Shown: positions 46,355 through 57,951 of the stretch, piece by piece
Layout: each line of letters begins with the position of its first letter
Numbering within the stretch: position 1 is the stretch's first letter
Made by a program: the position numbers and the translations under genes
Notes under the pieces: model-generated
The model's input: the letters and a program-made list of their open reading frames with translations, nothing else
What the model was told of the DNA's origin: nothing
The model's database searches: none
Source of the DNA: Epiperipatus broadwayi
Lineage: Eukaryota; Onychophora; Udeonychophora; Euonychophora; Peripatidae
Direction: 5' to 3'
NCBI GenBank assembly: GCA_028023455.1
Contig: JAQFVV010000050.1
Coordinates: forward strand, 1,375,411 to 1,439,410
Length of the DNA: 64,000 nucleotides

Positions 46355-48773
46355 TTACTCTGTAATCGTTTTCAAAATCTATTTTCATTTATCCTTACAA
46401 ATAGATATAGATTTCTCTGTGTAATATAAATAGAAATAATTGGAAATATATTTTCAAAATAGTCACAGAATATAATTGAATACAGCAGTGAAATCATGCA
46501 TTTGATATTCAAAATTTGGTTCATAGATTGAATCATAAAGTTAATATATTCAGATAATAATTCATAAAATCAATTAAAAATCAATTAGGATTAGAAATAA
46601 AAATAAAGAAACAACTTATAGAATTCTAGTTACCAATTCTCTCTTTTAGTAATTTCCTGAGAATTTTATGTATAATTGTGCTTAAATGTTCCTAATTTAT
46701 GTTATAACCCTTTAGACTTAATAAAACTACTAATATTTACAAAGAAACACAAAAATATATATTCAACTAATAGTTTGCCGCTGTAAATATTATTATTTTA
46801 CTTGTTCAAATAATCTGAGAAGATATTTAATGATTGTGAAGAATGAAATAGTGAAAATAACTTTAATAAAGTGATGTAAAAATATTTTATTACTTTAAAA
46901 CATACAGCTTTGACTATTTCAAACCATATTATTTTTAAAATTACATATATATTTTCATTTTTGCAAGTATTTTATGTATCAAATTAATCAAAATATAATT
47001 CAATTTTTTAAAAAAAAACCAGCTATAGAAATAAATAAAAGAAGATTTAGCATTTCTCTCAATACAAGCTAAAATTATCATATCGGTATATGCATTTTAA
47101 ACCTTTATTTTTTTTTTTTAAATTGTTTTTAATATGTAAGAAAAGAAATAAAATTAAAATTTAGAATTACTAGCATTGTATTAAACTATTCAACACAAAA
47201 TTGCAGTAAAAGTTAGAACCGTCTAGTGATATAATTTTAATTATGGGACATTTAGACTGATCATAAATTCACAATGCATTATTTATTAAGCTTCACTAAA
47301 AAATAAATAATTAGACATAAAATGAGAAGTTACTTTCTCTAAAGCCATCTATAGTAAGTTTGAGTAATTAGAAATTACCAGATAATGCATTTAAATTCCC
47401 CTTTACAGATCAGTTTCAGACTATCTCTTTTATTTATAAGGTTTAGGACTCAAAGCTGGAAATGTGTAAGCAAAGGCACAATATTTTTTATTATTATAAA
47501 GCATAGTTAAACCTTAATGTTATAGTCTTGGCTATTTGATAAATACTGAAAATATAATGGCATATGAGAGAAATTGTGATGTGGACGAACAGAGAGTTTG
47601 GATTTATCGAGAAAAGTCAGACATCATATATCTTTTTAAGATGATTTTATTTATATGATTCAAAAATATGTATGGGACAAAAGTTTTAAATATATTATAA
47701 AAGACTCATATAGTAAGTATATAATAATTTAATTGTAAATGTTCCAGAATTTAACATACAACAAAAATTATGGATCTCAGACTGTGTGTGTGTACATAAA
47801 TTTTTCCATGGATAAAAAACGTTAAGTGTTTCTTTTTTTGAATGATGGAAACATAAAAAAATATCATTAGAAAAATGATTCTGCATAACTTGCCTTTTTT
47901 CATAATGTTTGTGATATCAATTATTTTCATGAGAGGAGTAGGGATTGAAAATTAAAGAAGAGATTTAAATGTAAGCTTGGCATTAATAAATTAAGCCAAA
48001 TGAAAATTTAAATATTACAAAAGAGAGATAAACAAAAGGAGATCAAATTATAACTGAAGCAGTATTTAAGTCAATTGGATATTTAATCCCTTTATGTAGC
48101 TGTTTTGATTATCTGTAATCCATAATTGTTTTTCTTAAGCTTTGTCTATAGGAGTGATTTCAGTGTTCAAGAATTATTTTATGTGTAGAACTAAGTTATT
48201 GAATCTCATCGTATATACATAGAGTATAACAACAGAAAATTAACCATTGGTTGGTTTTATTTTTTCAAGCTGCCTATAATTCCATATCTGAAATGATATA
48301 TGGGTTATGCATCAAAAGATTCTTCACCACAGAAGTTATAAGACACTAGCATTTCTGAATACTGAATTATGACTGAGATATGACTGTGTTTTATAACAAA
48401 ACATAAGATGGAATAATGTGCTATCATTAATTTATTTTTAATTTGGGATAAAATGATTCAAATTGTGTATAACAGTAAAGCTATACATTACAAAAATTTT
48501 TACAAGAACATTTACAAAAATTGGTGATAGCAGTTAGAGTAATGGAAACAATCCAGAAATGTATGAAAGCCAATGTCACATTTTACATTGTATCTCATAT
48601 TTCCGACTTGCTAAAGTCTTAAAATGTTTCTGATTATTAACTTCTCTATGTCACTATATAACACATGCAAATGATTCAAAATGAAACTGCAGAAAATTCA
48701 GAGAAACTAGTCATCTTCCAATAGACTACATTATATATGTTTCATTTAACTTTATTTTTAATAGTATCTACTT
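46355..48773. other. Gene-free AT-rich stretch
   Basis: No gene, RNA or repeat recognised; the 63-codon frame at 47695-47886 has no motif. Confidence 0.5.
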
Positions 48774-48791
48774 CCCCCCCCCCCCAAAAAA
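48774..48791. repeat. Poly(C)-poly(A) homopolymer junction
   Basis: A run of about twelve C is followed directly by about nine A. A similar C9-A11 junction occurs at about 56597-56616. Confidence 0.9.
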
Positions 48792-48909
48792 AATGTGCAA
48801 GAAATGTTTTCAGAATATCAGATCAGTTTATTTTGGTATAAATTAAGTTACAAACTACTTTCTAAACTATTTGTTTATTCATAGAATTCCTTTTGAATTC
48901 ATACAGATG

Positions 48910-49014
48910 TTTTTTTCCTCATGTGTCATAGCATCAGCCAAGAAGCGATCCCACTAACCCAGGCCAACTGCTTGAAAACAGCTGTCACTGACCTCTCGAC
49001 CACCAATGCTTGAC
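48910..49014 (-). mobile_element. tRNA-derived SINE, family A (TTTTCAA subtype)
   Basis: On the minus strand it starts GTCAAGCATTGGTGG, carries the anticodon-like arm around TTTTCAAGCAG and a GGGATCGCTTCTTGG block, and ends ATGCTATGACACATGAGG with a seven-base A tail (T run at 48910-48916). It is the closest relative of the 12.9-kb copy, with the same start and end. Confidence 0.82.
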
Positions 49015-49459
49015 AGATTTTTTTTTTAAGAAGGTAAACTAATTTATTAACGACTTTATATCTTCCATGTATTATTATTTCCGTTCAATTTTTGCTCATA
49101 ATTATGACAAACGTTCTGAAAACACAAAATGCGATGCTAACATATGCTATATACATACTGCATTGATAAAAAAAAACACCCTCTTAAAATGTTCTTTGTA
49201 GAGAAATACTTTTATAATGTGGAGAATGGGGAAAACTTTGAATAGTAAAACGTTTAGTATATTTTCTTTCTTCATTTAGCCTTTTAGGCAATCTGATTCA
49301 AATTGGGAAAATGTTCAAGTTTTTTGGGGGGATGGAATTTGAATCCAGATAATAATCCTGGATGGTGTTTGCATATTTTTATGATTACCTAGATATTAAT
49401 AATCAGTTAAATATATCCAAAGGCAATGTATTGCGGTACATATTTATAAAAATATAATA
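49015..49459. other. Gene-free stretch
   Basis: Nothing recognised apart from A/T runs and a short G7 run near 49326. Confidence 0.45.
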
Positions 49460-49552
49460 CGATTAGAAAGGACTTGAACTCAGACTTTCGAGTCCCCTAC
49501 AACTATCAACTCTATCTTGTACAACCATTACACATGACTTTCCAATTACAAT
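49460..49552 (-). mobile_element. tRNA-like SINE head related to repeat family C
   Basis: On the minus strand: TGTACAAGATAGAGTTGATA, GTTGTAGGGGACTCGAAAGT, then CTGAGTTCAAGTCCT, a good B box preceded by an anticodon-arm-like GGACTCGAAAGTC. It lines up with the right end of the family C cores (GTGTATCAGTTGTATGAGAT and onward). This copy preserves the tRNA-like part best and supports a tRNA (possibly Ser-type, anticodon CGA) origin for that part of family C. Confidence 0.6.
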
Positions 49553-50249
49553 TAAGTTTAGTATTAATAATTTACATATATTTAAAAAATATAATGCGTA
49601 AACGGCATATGGACATAAAGAAATTAGATTTATACCGGTAAAAATAAGCCATTTAGGTATTCTGTACCTATTTCAGAGGGCCAAATATACTATGAAAATA
49701 GATTTTTTTAAAAAAAAATTGAAATATTTTAAAAATAAAATTGATTATTCAATATAAGCCACGACTGATTTGTAGGGCTTCGTTTTGATTTTATAAATCC
49801 ATATAAAATCATTTTCATTTGAAAGAAGATTCAAAGTTTAGGATAACTAAGTAAATATCATAACTAATCAAATGAGCAAAAAAAAAAAAGAGTACGCTAT
49901 AGGCATATTTATTAAAATATTATCCATTTGCATTCTGTCTGCTATATACATATGTACGCATGTTTGTTGCATATGTATATAAACTAAAGTAATAAACAAC
50001 CAAGTGTTGCACAGCACAGGGTTATCCGACACACACCTCACACTATGGATATACATTGATTTAATGTATACACATGTTAATGAGATGGGGATCATACAAT
50101 CATAATTTATTAATAGAATAAATATCGTGTATTTTAAGTCAGCTTATTAGAATTAACCTTTACGCTTATTAATTATCAATAATTAATTAGAGAATATATT
50201 AAATATTTATTGTAAAGGGTTTGAATTTTAATCTCGAATGTTATCTATG
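49553..50249. other. Gene-free AT-rich stretch
   Basis: The minus-strand frame 49868-50095 has no recognised motif. Confidence 0.45.
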
Positions 50250-50318
50250 TATAAAGAGAGAAAGGGAGAGAGAGAGGGGGGAGGGGGGAGAGTCAGAGAG
50301 AGAGGGAGAGAGAGATTA
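50250..50318. repeat. Purine-only (GA/GGA)n tract
   Basis: About 70 bases almost entirely of G and A (AAAGAGAGAAAGGGAGAGAG and onward, with G5-6 runs). The frame across it (50238-50462) is an artefact of composition. Confidence 0.93.
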
Positions 50319-51377
50319 AAAAAAAATATAATTCATAAAACAATTTGGAGAAATTGTAGATCAAATATTAAGCTATTTGTTATAATTATTTATCCGCAAC
50401 AAGACAAAGATGGTCCCATCCCCTTAACACATTTTTCTGCTATGAACATGAGGTTGGTGTAAAAAAAAATGTAGTTGGTTATAATTATTTAAGTATATAT
50501 ATATGTTTCACAATGTGATCTACAATTGTCAATTTTTCTGCAATCATATATTTGATGTCATTCCCCTTTAGATAAATATAGTAATAATAGTTCTGTAATG
50601 TTAACAGGTTAGAAAATTCTTCTAATTAATTTCTCAATGTTTCCTTTAATCTTTATATTGACATATGAAGCATTAGTAAAATTACTTAATGGGATGTATA
50701 ATTCATATTTGAATTTCAGTGTAGCTGAACATCTGATTTAACATATACACATACTTTTTAAATTATAGTTTATATTCCTATGTTCGAATTTTACTATAGT
50801 GTTAGAATCTCATTTAATATACATATATATGAGGGGAATTAAAGCATAACCGAATTAGCTTTCTGGTATGCACACCTATTGTACTATATGCTTCGCCTGC
50901 TAAATACATTTTGCATGAATGCTTATGCAGCTATCTGCCAAACTATGTCACCATGCAAAATTGTGGCAGCATGTAGCATATTTTTTTGTAAAGTGTGTTT
51001 CATGTATGTGTCAAATTTTTTGTAATGGCTGAAAAGTTGGAAGGTGAAATTTTGCTTGCTTTTAGAAAAAAACAGTTTTAATGCTTAAAATAGATTACAG
51101 GCAAGCTGATCTCAGAACAAGCCCAGGTTACAATTAGTTTAATGGAAGAGTCAAATTCACCACATCTCTAAATGCATGGCAAGTTAAGTCCACTGCTGAA
51201 TTTTGTTTTCTGCAATCAATTTTCAGAATTAATTCATAATGGTCAGGCATTTTATCTGTAAGTTCTGAATCATTTATGTGATGTAGTAAAATATAAACAT
51301 CCCATTTTGTGGCAAAGTAAAGAATGCAAGCTTCACAGCAAAGCCTATGTATAAAGCATTGGGTGTAGAACAAACTC
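50319..51377. other. Gene-free stretch
   Basis: The frame at 51134-51373 (-) has mixed composition but no recognisable domain; the rest is AT-rich. Confidence 0.4.
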
Positions 51378-51476
51378 TGTTAGCTGAGAAGTCATCACAA
51401 CCACCTTGCAAGCAAGTAGTTGGTTGCAGACGTTGTGGGTTCACGGCCGATGCTATGACATATGAAAAAAAAAAAA
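51378..51476 (+). mobile_element. tRNA-derived SINE, family A (TTGCAAG subtype)
   Basis: Carries GTTAGCTGAGAAGTCATCAC, CCTTGCAAGCAAGTAGTTGG, GTGGGTTCACGGCC and ATGCTATGACATATG followed by a twelve-base A tail (51465-51476). It is very similar to the 32.2-kb copy. The extreme 5' end (GTCAAG) seems to be missing. No TSD was recognised. Confidence 0.8.
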
Positions 51477-51736
51477 GCTCATCTATCAGCCATATTTATT
51501 CAATCTCATTTCAAGTCACTTTTTTTTATTCTCTCAAATGAACAAAATAGCTCAAAATTTTTTTTGCAAGCTCAGAAGTGATGGGAAGAAAACAATTGGG
51601 GGTGTTAAAAGGCATAACTTTATAAGTGTTTCCAGATCGGTTTGCAAAGGTAAAACACATTTAGCAGTGTATTGCATCAAATAGACAGTAATTTAAAATA
51701 GATTAAATTTATAACACTTAAAAATAACTAAACATT

Positions 51737-52457
51737 TTTATCACATGAACACCATTTCTTATGCTTGTTCACAACTGCTATCAACCAGGCAAAACTCTCC
51801 AGACCCGGTGCGTGCCAGTGTAATTAATGGATGCAAGAAGGCTTGTGCATAAAATCCCTATCTAGTGCCTATTCGCCCAATATCCCCAGACTAGTTTCTA
51901 GCTTGTGGCTTTTATCAGTGAGGAGCCATGGATCTGAGAGACTGCACCTAGATCTTAGAACCTAATGAAACCCTTCAGCAGCCACTTCTACTTAACTACA
52001 ATACTATGAATCTAAAATTGAAACACAATCTTTTCAATCCAAGCTCATTAGCTTACAGTCATATAATACCAATCCTGCCTAATATGATAGTGGTGGCTAT
52101 CATTATTAAAAAATCAATGATACCAAAATGCATGGGTACTGAACTGAGTTCAGACCTATATGACTATATAAGCTAGTGAGATTGGATTAAAAATATTATT
52201 GTGGTTTCAATTTTAGTCTCAGTTTTGTAGTTAAATAGAGGTGGCTGCTGGAGGGTTGTATTCGATCCTAAGATCTAGGTGCAGTGCTCTTGGATCCAAG
52301 GCTCCTCACTGATGACACCACAAGCTAAAAACTAGTCTGTGGATATTGGATGAGTAGGTACTAGAAAGGGATTTTATGCACAAGCCTTTTGGCATCCATT
52401 GATTACTCTGGCTTGCCCTGAGTGGCAATATTGTATGGAGAGTTTTGCCTGTTTTAA
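51737..52457. mobile_element. Foldback family E, long-arm copy
   Basis: The left arm (about 51785-52025) and right arm (about 52203-52455) are reverse complements over roughly 240 bp, with an A/T-rich 177-bp centre. Matching blocks include CAGGCAAAACTCTCC, GCTTGTGCATAAAATCCCT, AGACTAGTTT, GTGAGGAGCC, CTGCACCTAGATCTTA and CAGCAGCCAC. The outer arm tips match the short copy at 46.25 kb and the solitary arm at 19.74 kb. The left lead-in (51737-51784) also matches 46206-46247. No transposase frame is present, so it is a non-autonomous foldback or MITE. Confidence 0.87.
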
Positions 52458-55400
52458 TGTTAAGATTTCTGGATAAATCATATAAGGTTAAATTTTCTGG
52501 ATAGTTGATATGTGATTGAAATGATATTAAAACTGAAGACAAAAATTTAACAATAAAATATTTGTTTATGCAACAAGAATAATTCAATAACAACACTTTT
52601 GGAAATTTCTAGATTTAAATTGAGCTGTTTAAATATAATGCTGCACAATCTTACTGCATTGAAGAAATACGATTTTACAAGTTTGCATCTTATGGTAATA
52701 GACAAATAAATTTATAAATTAACTTATAATTAACTATTTTAACTTGTCTGACTAAAATAAGTTATCTATCATGGGTATTATTATAATAAGTTATGCATTT
52801 TTCCTGTTTGATAAAAACTTTTATTAGCTTAAGTATTATTACAAAAAGTTCAACATTTTTTATATCAATCACACCATAATATTGTCACAACAATGAATAT
52901 ATCTTAATATTAATCATATCTTATCAAACTAGAAAAAACTTGATGCTTTAGATTATGTATATTACTTATTTTCCCCTATAATGATAATTTTAAAAATTTA
53001 AATAAAAGAAATATCAGTTTTATATTATGTAATGCTGGTGAAGCACATCAAAACAGGTCTACACACCAATACCATCTCTAATGTATACAAAAAGTGGTCA
53101 AAAGTGCAACTAAGGAAAAGATACTCTGCACAAACAAATAACAATATCAATTGTCATAATAATATTGAAGGCATGCAGTATACTACACATGACTGCATAC
53201 AAAATATGATACTTCTGAGAGAAAGATAAATAAGATCAGACAGTGAACCTAATGATGTCATGAACTCAAAAGAGTATAAACATTTTTAGGTCAAATAAAT
53301 GCATGAGGATCTTTGTCTCAACATATGGGAAAATGAAAATGAACCACCATAAGTATTAGGAACTATAAGGACTGTTTCAAACAAAGCATTTATGCAAAAT
53401 ATGAAACATAAAATATATATATATACCACTTTAGTAAAAATACCATCATAAGAAAAATATAATGCTGAAACCTGTTTATAAAATACATATACTAATCAAA
53501 CAATATAATCAAGAGAGACACACAGCAACAATCTCTTGGAAAATATAATGGCAAGATAAACATAAACAATAAAAAAAAATACTAATGTTACAAATTCCTA
53601 AAATATTATAATTATTAACTGATGTATAAAACTAATAGCAAATTTATTTCTCAAATCTGACCTAATAAAATATGGCCTGATATAAGCAGTAAAATAAGAA
53701 TATATAATATCCTCACTCATTTTGCATAAACATCTTCATTCAGATAGATAAATTACACAGAACAGGGGAAAAATCAATATTTTTAAAATAATATAATATA
53801 ATATAATATTAATGAAGTATTAAATATTCTGTAAACTTTTGGATATTACAATTGACAACGAATGTATAAAATATATCTCATAAGAATCCATAATATAACT
53901 GAATAAAATATATAATAAGTTACAAAAAGCATAAAATTATTTAACATTATACTCAATTGATCAAAATTTAAATTATTAAAGTCCTTTATCCTGGAAGTTT
54001 TATCAGAAATCAGGATACAGTTCTGCAAACATATAAAATATCATCCACTTGTTAAAATTACAGCAAATTAAAAATTAGATGCACAACATTCAGAATTATT
54101 TTTATATAATCAATTTCCTTAAAACATAAGAATACAATCATATTAATGGTCATATAGTTTGCAAAAGTATTTTTTTAAAACATGTAACGCTGAGAAGTTA
54201 TGTTGTAGCCTAAATTAACATTTATTCTTTCTGCCTGGAAAAATATAATTCAATACTTTAGGTATAGGAGCAAATATTCTTAAAAAATATACATGTTTTA
54301 TTAGAGAGAGAGCTCAGAGTTTAAATTCACTATGTGTCACTAATAATAATGATGTATATAATAAAATAGGTTTCATTGAAAGTTAATAGTATATAACTGA
54401 AATTATAATTCATTAAAATACTTCATATTCCTCTTATAATGTGAATATAGCAGTTTCCATTATTTTTCCCAGATGTATTTGAATAATTATAATAATAAAA
54501 TTTTAAGTAAAATAACATTATTTTTTTCTTAAACATGAGTATGGACTTAATGCTTTTTCAATGAAAAAGTAAATTAATAAATCTTTATTTTACATACTTG
54601 ACATCTATTTTCTCTTATTGAGCTTGCACAAGTGTAAGTTGAAATATATGTGAGTGACTGTCTTTCACTCAAACAGAAATGATAATAAATAATTCACTAT
54701 AATACGTTAATTAAAATTTCATTTTAAAATTAATACAATGGTCCTTCTTCCTAGGATTTAAAAATCATCCATTAAAAAAATGAATTTATCCCAGAGAAAA
54801 CCATTGTTTAAATATAATAATATTGAAAGATAGATTTCAAAAACATTACTGAAGACAAAGCATTTTAAAGTCTTTGAATAAATCTTGTACTCTTTCAACA
54901 TTCTACTATATATTGTAGTAAAGCATTTGAAAATATTAAAGAACTGTTATAAGTATTGCAAAACATACATCTTTAAAAGCCTTATCCTTAAGATATAAGA
55001 AATACTAAATTTCAAATAAAGTTTATTGTAATCATAAAATTGAAAATCACCCATGCAAGTAATACAAGCTATATGTAATTCCCACAGCATATTAATATTT
55101 AGCAAATACAATTCAACAATAGCAGAAAAATAATTATTTATATTTTCCATTTAATTTTCAGTTTTATACTGTTGACTTCGGAACTTCCAGTAAATTTTGG
55201 TTTAAATTTTTAGTATCTGAATTAAAGGTTATTAAGAATACATTTTTACTAAACAAAAATAAAATTGTTTAAAAATAATTAATTAGAAAATAAGCAAAAA
55301 ATTTTTCTTCTCATGTGTGTACAGACTCTACCAATGTGTGTATTTATATCCAAGGTCATGCGATTAATTTGATTGACTAAAAATTACTCCCTCTTAATCT

Positions 55401-55571
55401 CATATTAAAGTTTAAAAATTAATTTGGTATCTGGGAAATCAAAGTAAAATTAGAAACTCATTTGGATGTAGTCTGGACTGCAATTAGGGTGTAACATCTT
55501 TAAAATAATTATTTATAAAATTAGAATTGTTACAATGAAATAAAAATAAAATACGACATTATTCTTTATAA
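52458..55571. other. Gene-free, very AT-rich stretch
   Basis: No coding homology or RNA gene recognised. Short AATAT repeats (53789-53808) and A/T runs only. Confidence 0.5.
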
Positions 55572-56189
55572 CAATTCTAGGTTGTTTTCTCATCCCTGGT
55601 GTTCACCTAGAGATGTCACTATTTCTAGGTCAATTCCTAGAAAAATACCATTTTACCGGCCTTCACCCAACAAAAGAGGAATTTTTCTACGTTATAAATG
55701 CAGAAAAGAGTTCTCATGTTATGTTGGACACAGGATGTGGTGGTGGCGACAGAAGCCAACACAAATAGACTTCTTTCTATGATAAAACACAGAAAAAGTT
55801 TCCGACGGCTGGTGGTTATGGCTTTTTACTATGCTAAAAGCAAAAAGAAAAAAATGCCTTGATTAGCTGCTGTAGTAGTCGATTTTGTTCATCATTTTCT
55901 CATAATAGTAGAATATCTATTTTCTCTGTAGTTTCATGTGAGAGTGTGTGTATTTGAAGCAGTCATAGTTTTTTTAAATTTGATAAGATGTCTATTTTTT
56001 TTTAATGTGTTGTAACTTACTTTACTGTTGTAAGTTTAGTAATAATGTTCTGAAGATTCCATTATGAATGGGTAACTCTCAAAAATTGCTTTTAAGGGTG
56101 CTGAAGGGAAAAAATTTGAAGGATTACGTGAAAAGTACCATTTTCGCGAGAATTCGTCCATGACCAGTTACTTTTGCTATATATATACG

Positions 56190-56690
56190 CACAAACAAAA
56201 ACAACCCACTGTCTAATTATTAGTAATTACTTGTCTGAAAAATAAAATTAGTCGGGTATTTTTTTTTTTTGTTACATTTATTATTTCAAAATAAGATTAG
56301 TTTTTATATCTACACCCTAACAAAAACAACCTAGTTCCTGATTAATTACTGCCTTTAAAAAAAAAGCAAATTCAATGAGGTTTGATTTTTTCAATGGAGT
56401 CTTTGAATTACGGTTTGTTTGTTTTTATATATACACAAGATTTACCAAGAAAAAAGAAACCCACTTACTGATTAATTACTGTCAAAAGAAATGCAAATTA
56501 GTCGGGTATCATTTTTAAATTTAGTATTTCAATAATGATACTCTTTTTATATAGACAGATTTAGCAAAAACAACCCACTTTCTGATTCATAACTGTCCCC
56601 CCCCCAAAAAAAAAAACGGAAATTAGTCGGGTATCATTTTTCAATTGAGTCTTTCAATGACGGTCCTTACTAATAGTAGTTGGGTATCAA
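56190..56690. repeat. Tandem array 1, about 114-130-bp unit, about 4 copies
   Basis: The string CCCACT (or CCTAGT), preceded by AAAAACAA or a close variant, lies near 56205, 56330, 56460 and 56574. Each is followed by a CTGATTAATTACTG-type block, an A or C/A run, and in most copies AATTAGTCGGGTAT, then a TTCAATG-type block and TTTTTATATA. Copies are diverged and vary in length through homopolymer runs. Confidence 0.82.
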
Positions 56691-56735
56691 TTCTAAATTG
56701 TAGTATATAAATTATGTTACTTTTGATAGATTTAG

Positions 56736-57247
56736 AATTACATCTTGCTTTTTTAATAAAATGATTGATTTACTCTTGACCAAAAATACCGTAACTTTTA
56801 AAAAAGACACATATAAAGTCCCAAAAAAATGAAAAAAAGCCCCGTAACTTTAAAGACACACACACACAAACAAAAAAAAAAAACTAAGATTAATAAACAT
56901 TGACTTATTACATCTTGCTTTTGAATCAAATTATGATTTACTCTTGCAAAAAAATACCGTAACTTTAAAAAGACACGCATAAAGTCCAAAAAAAAAAAAT
57001 TCAAAAAAAGGCCTGTAACTTTAAAGACACACACACAAACTCAAAAACAAGATAAGATTAATAAACATTTACTTATTACGTCTTGCTTTTGAATAAAATT
57101 ATTGATTTACTCTTGCAAAAAAAAAAAGACTGTAACTTTAAAAAGACACATGTAAAGTCAAAAATAAAAAAAAATTAGAAAAACACCGTAACTTTAAAGA
57201 CACACACACACAAACTCAAAAACAAGACAAGATTAATAAACATTTAC
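56736..57247. repeat. Tandem array 2, about 169-bp unit, about 3 copies
   Basis: TCTTGCTTTT starts at 56743, 56913 and 57081 (spacing 170 and 168). Each unit contains ATTTACTCTTG, CCGTAACTTTAAAAAGACAC (or close), a second GTAACTTTAAAGACACACAC and AAGATTAATAAACATT. The minus-strand Phe/Leu-rich frame 56798-57034 is an artefact of the array. Confidence 0.88.
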
Positions 57248-57845
57248 AAAAATGAAAAAACTAACATCATATAATAGTATTAGATAGTAGAATATTTTAT
57301 TACAAATCTAAGAAATCAGATATTTTTAGATCAAATCGATCATTTAGATCCGGCCCGGAATCGTTATATGTATATGTTTTTGATTAGCATCAACGCCATC
57401 CTGTGGCGAACCCCAGGAATGAGAAAACAACCCAATTTTAAACTATATTAAATAAGTTAGAAGTTTACCACTCTACCTTTATTATCTTAATTATAATAAT
57501 TTAAGAATATTTAGATATTATGAACAAGGACATGCAAACTAAAATTAAAATGTAAGCACAATCACACACATTCTCCTACATTTCTTTTAATCAAAAACTA
57601 GCAACCTTTTAATCATAATAAATTAACAATTACTAAAAGTTAGTTGTCATGTATGTGTCTTATAATTTAATTCAGATATGTATTTATAGTATAATTAAGT
57701 TGGGATTTAAATGTATGTTGCAATTAATGGTTTGCCTATTAAAGTGCTTTAATATTTATTAATCTAGTGATTAATAAATAACATTAATATTATGTTTCTT
57801 GGATTTGGATTAGGCCACAAAGTGTCTAATTGGTATTGAAAGGAT

Positions 57846-57951
57846 GTAACAGGCACTTATATATATATATATCCTTTAGCTTTTTCCAGTAAAGCTATGT
57901 AACAGGCACTTATATATATATATATCCTTTAGCTTTTTCCAGTAAAGCTAA
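57846..57951. repeat. 53-bp perfect or near-perfect tandem duplication
   Basis: GTAACAGGCACTTATATATA, continuing through TCCTTTAGCTTTTTCCAGTA to AAGCTA, occurs at 57846 and again at 57899. It is a recent event, since no differences are obvious. Confidence 0.9.

Larger units (their letters stand above)
55572..57440. mobile_element. DNA transposon with TIRs and 8-bp TSD, probably Merlin-like, non-autonomous
   Basis: The left end (from 55580) GGTTGTTTTCTCATCCCTGG and the right end (to 57432, reverse-complemented) GGTTGTTTTCTCATTCCTGG form inverted repeats, with weaker matching to about 36 bp. The bases immediately outside are CAATTCTA (55572-55579) and CAATTTTA (57433-57440), a 7/8 match placed exactly where an 8-bp target duplication should be. 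Just inside the left end, a 66-codon frame (55582-55782) includes LRYKCRKEFSCYVGHRMWW, resembling the zinc-ribbon W/YRC..CRKEFS...G pattern at the start of Merlin/ISXO2-type transposases. The 8-bp TSD, GG tips and this peptide fit Merlin. hAT elements also make 8-bp TSDs. The catalytic part is absent; the interior is mostly tandem repeats. Confidence 0.55.

Noticed and set aside
56798-57034. 78-codon Phe/Leu/Cys-rich minus-strand frame
   Set aside because: It is a reading of the 169-bp tandem array, and its internal peptide repeat mirrors the DNA repeat.
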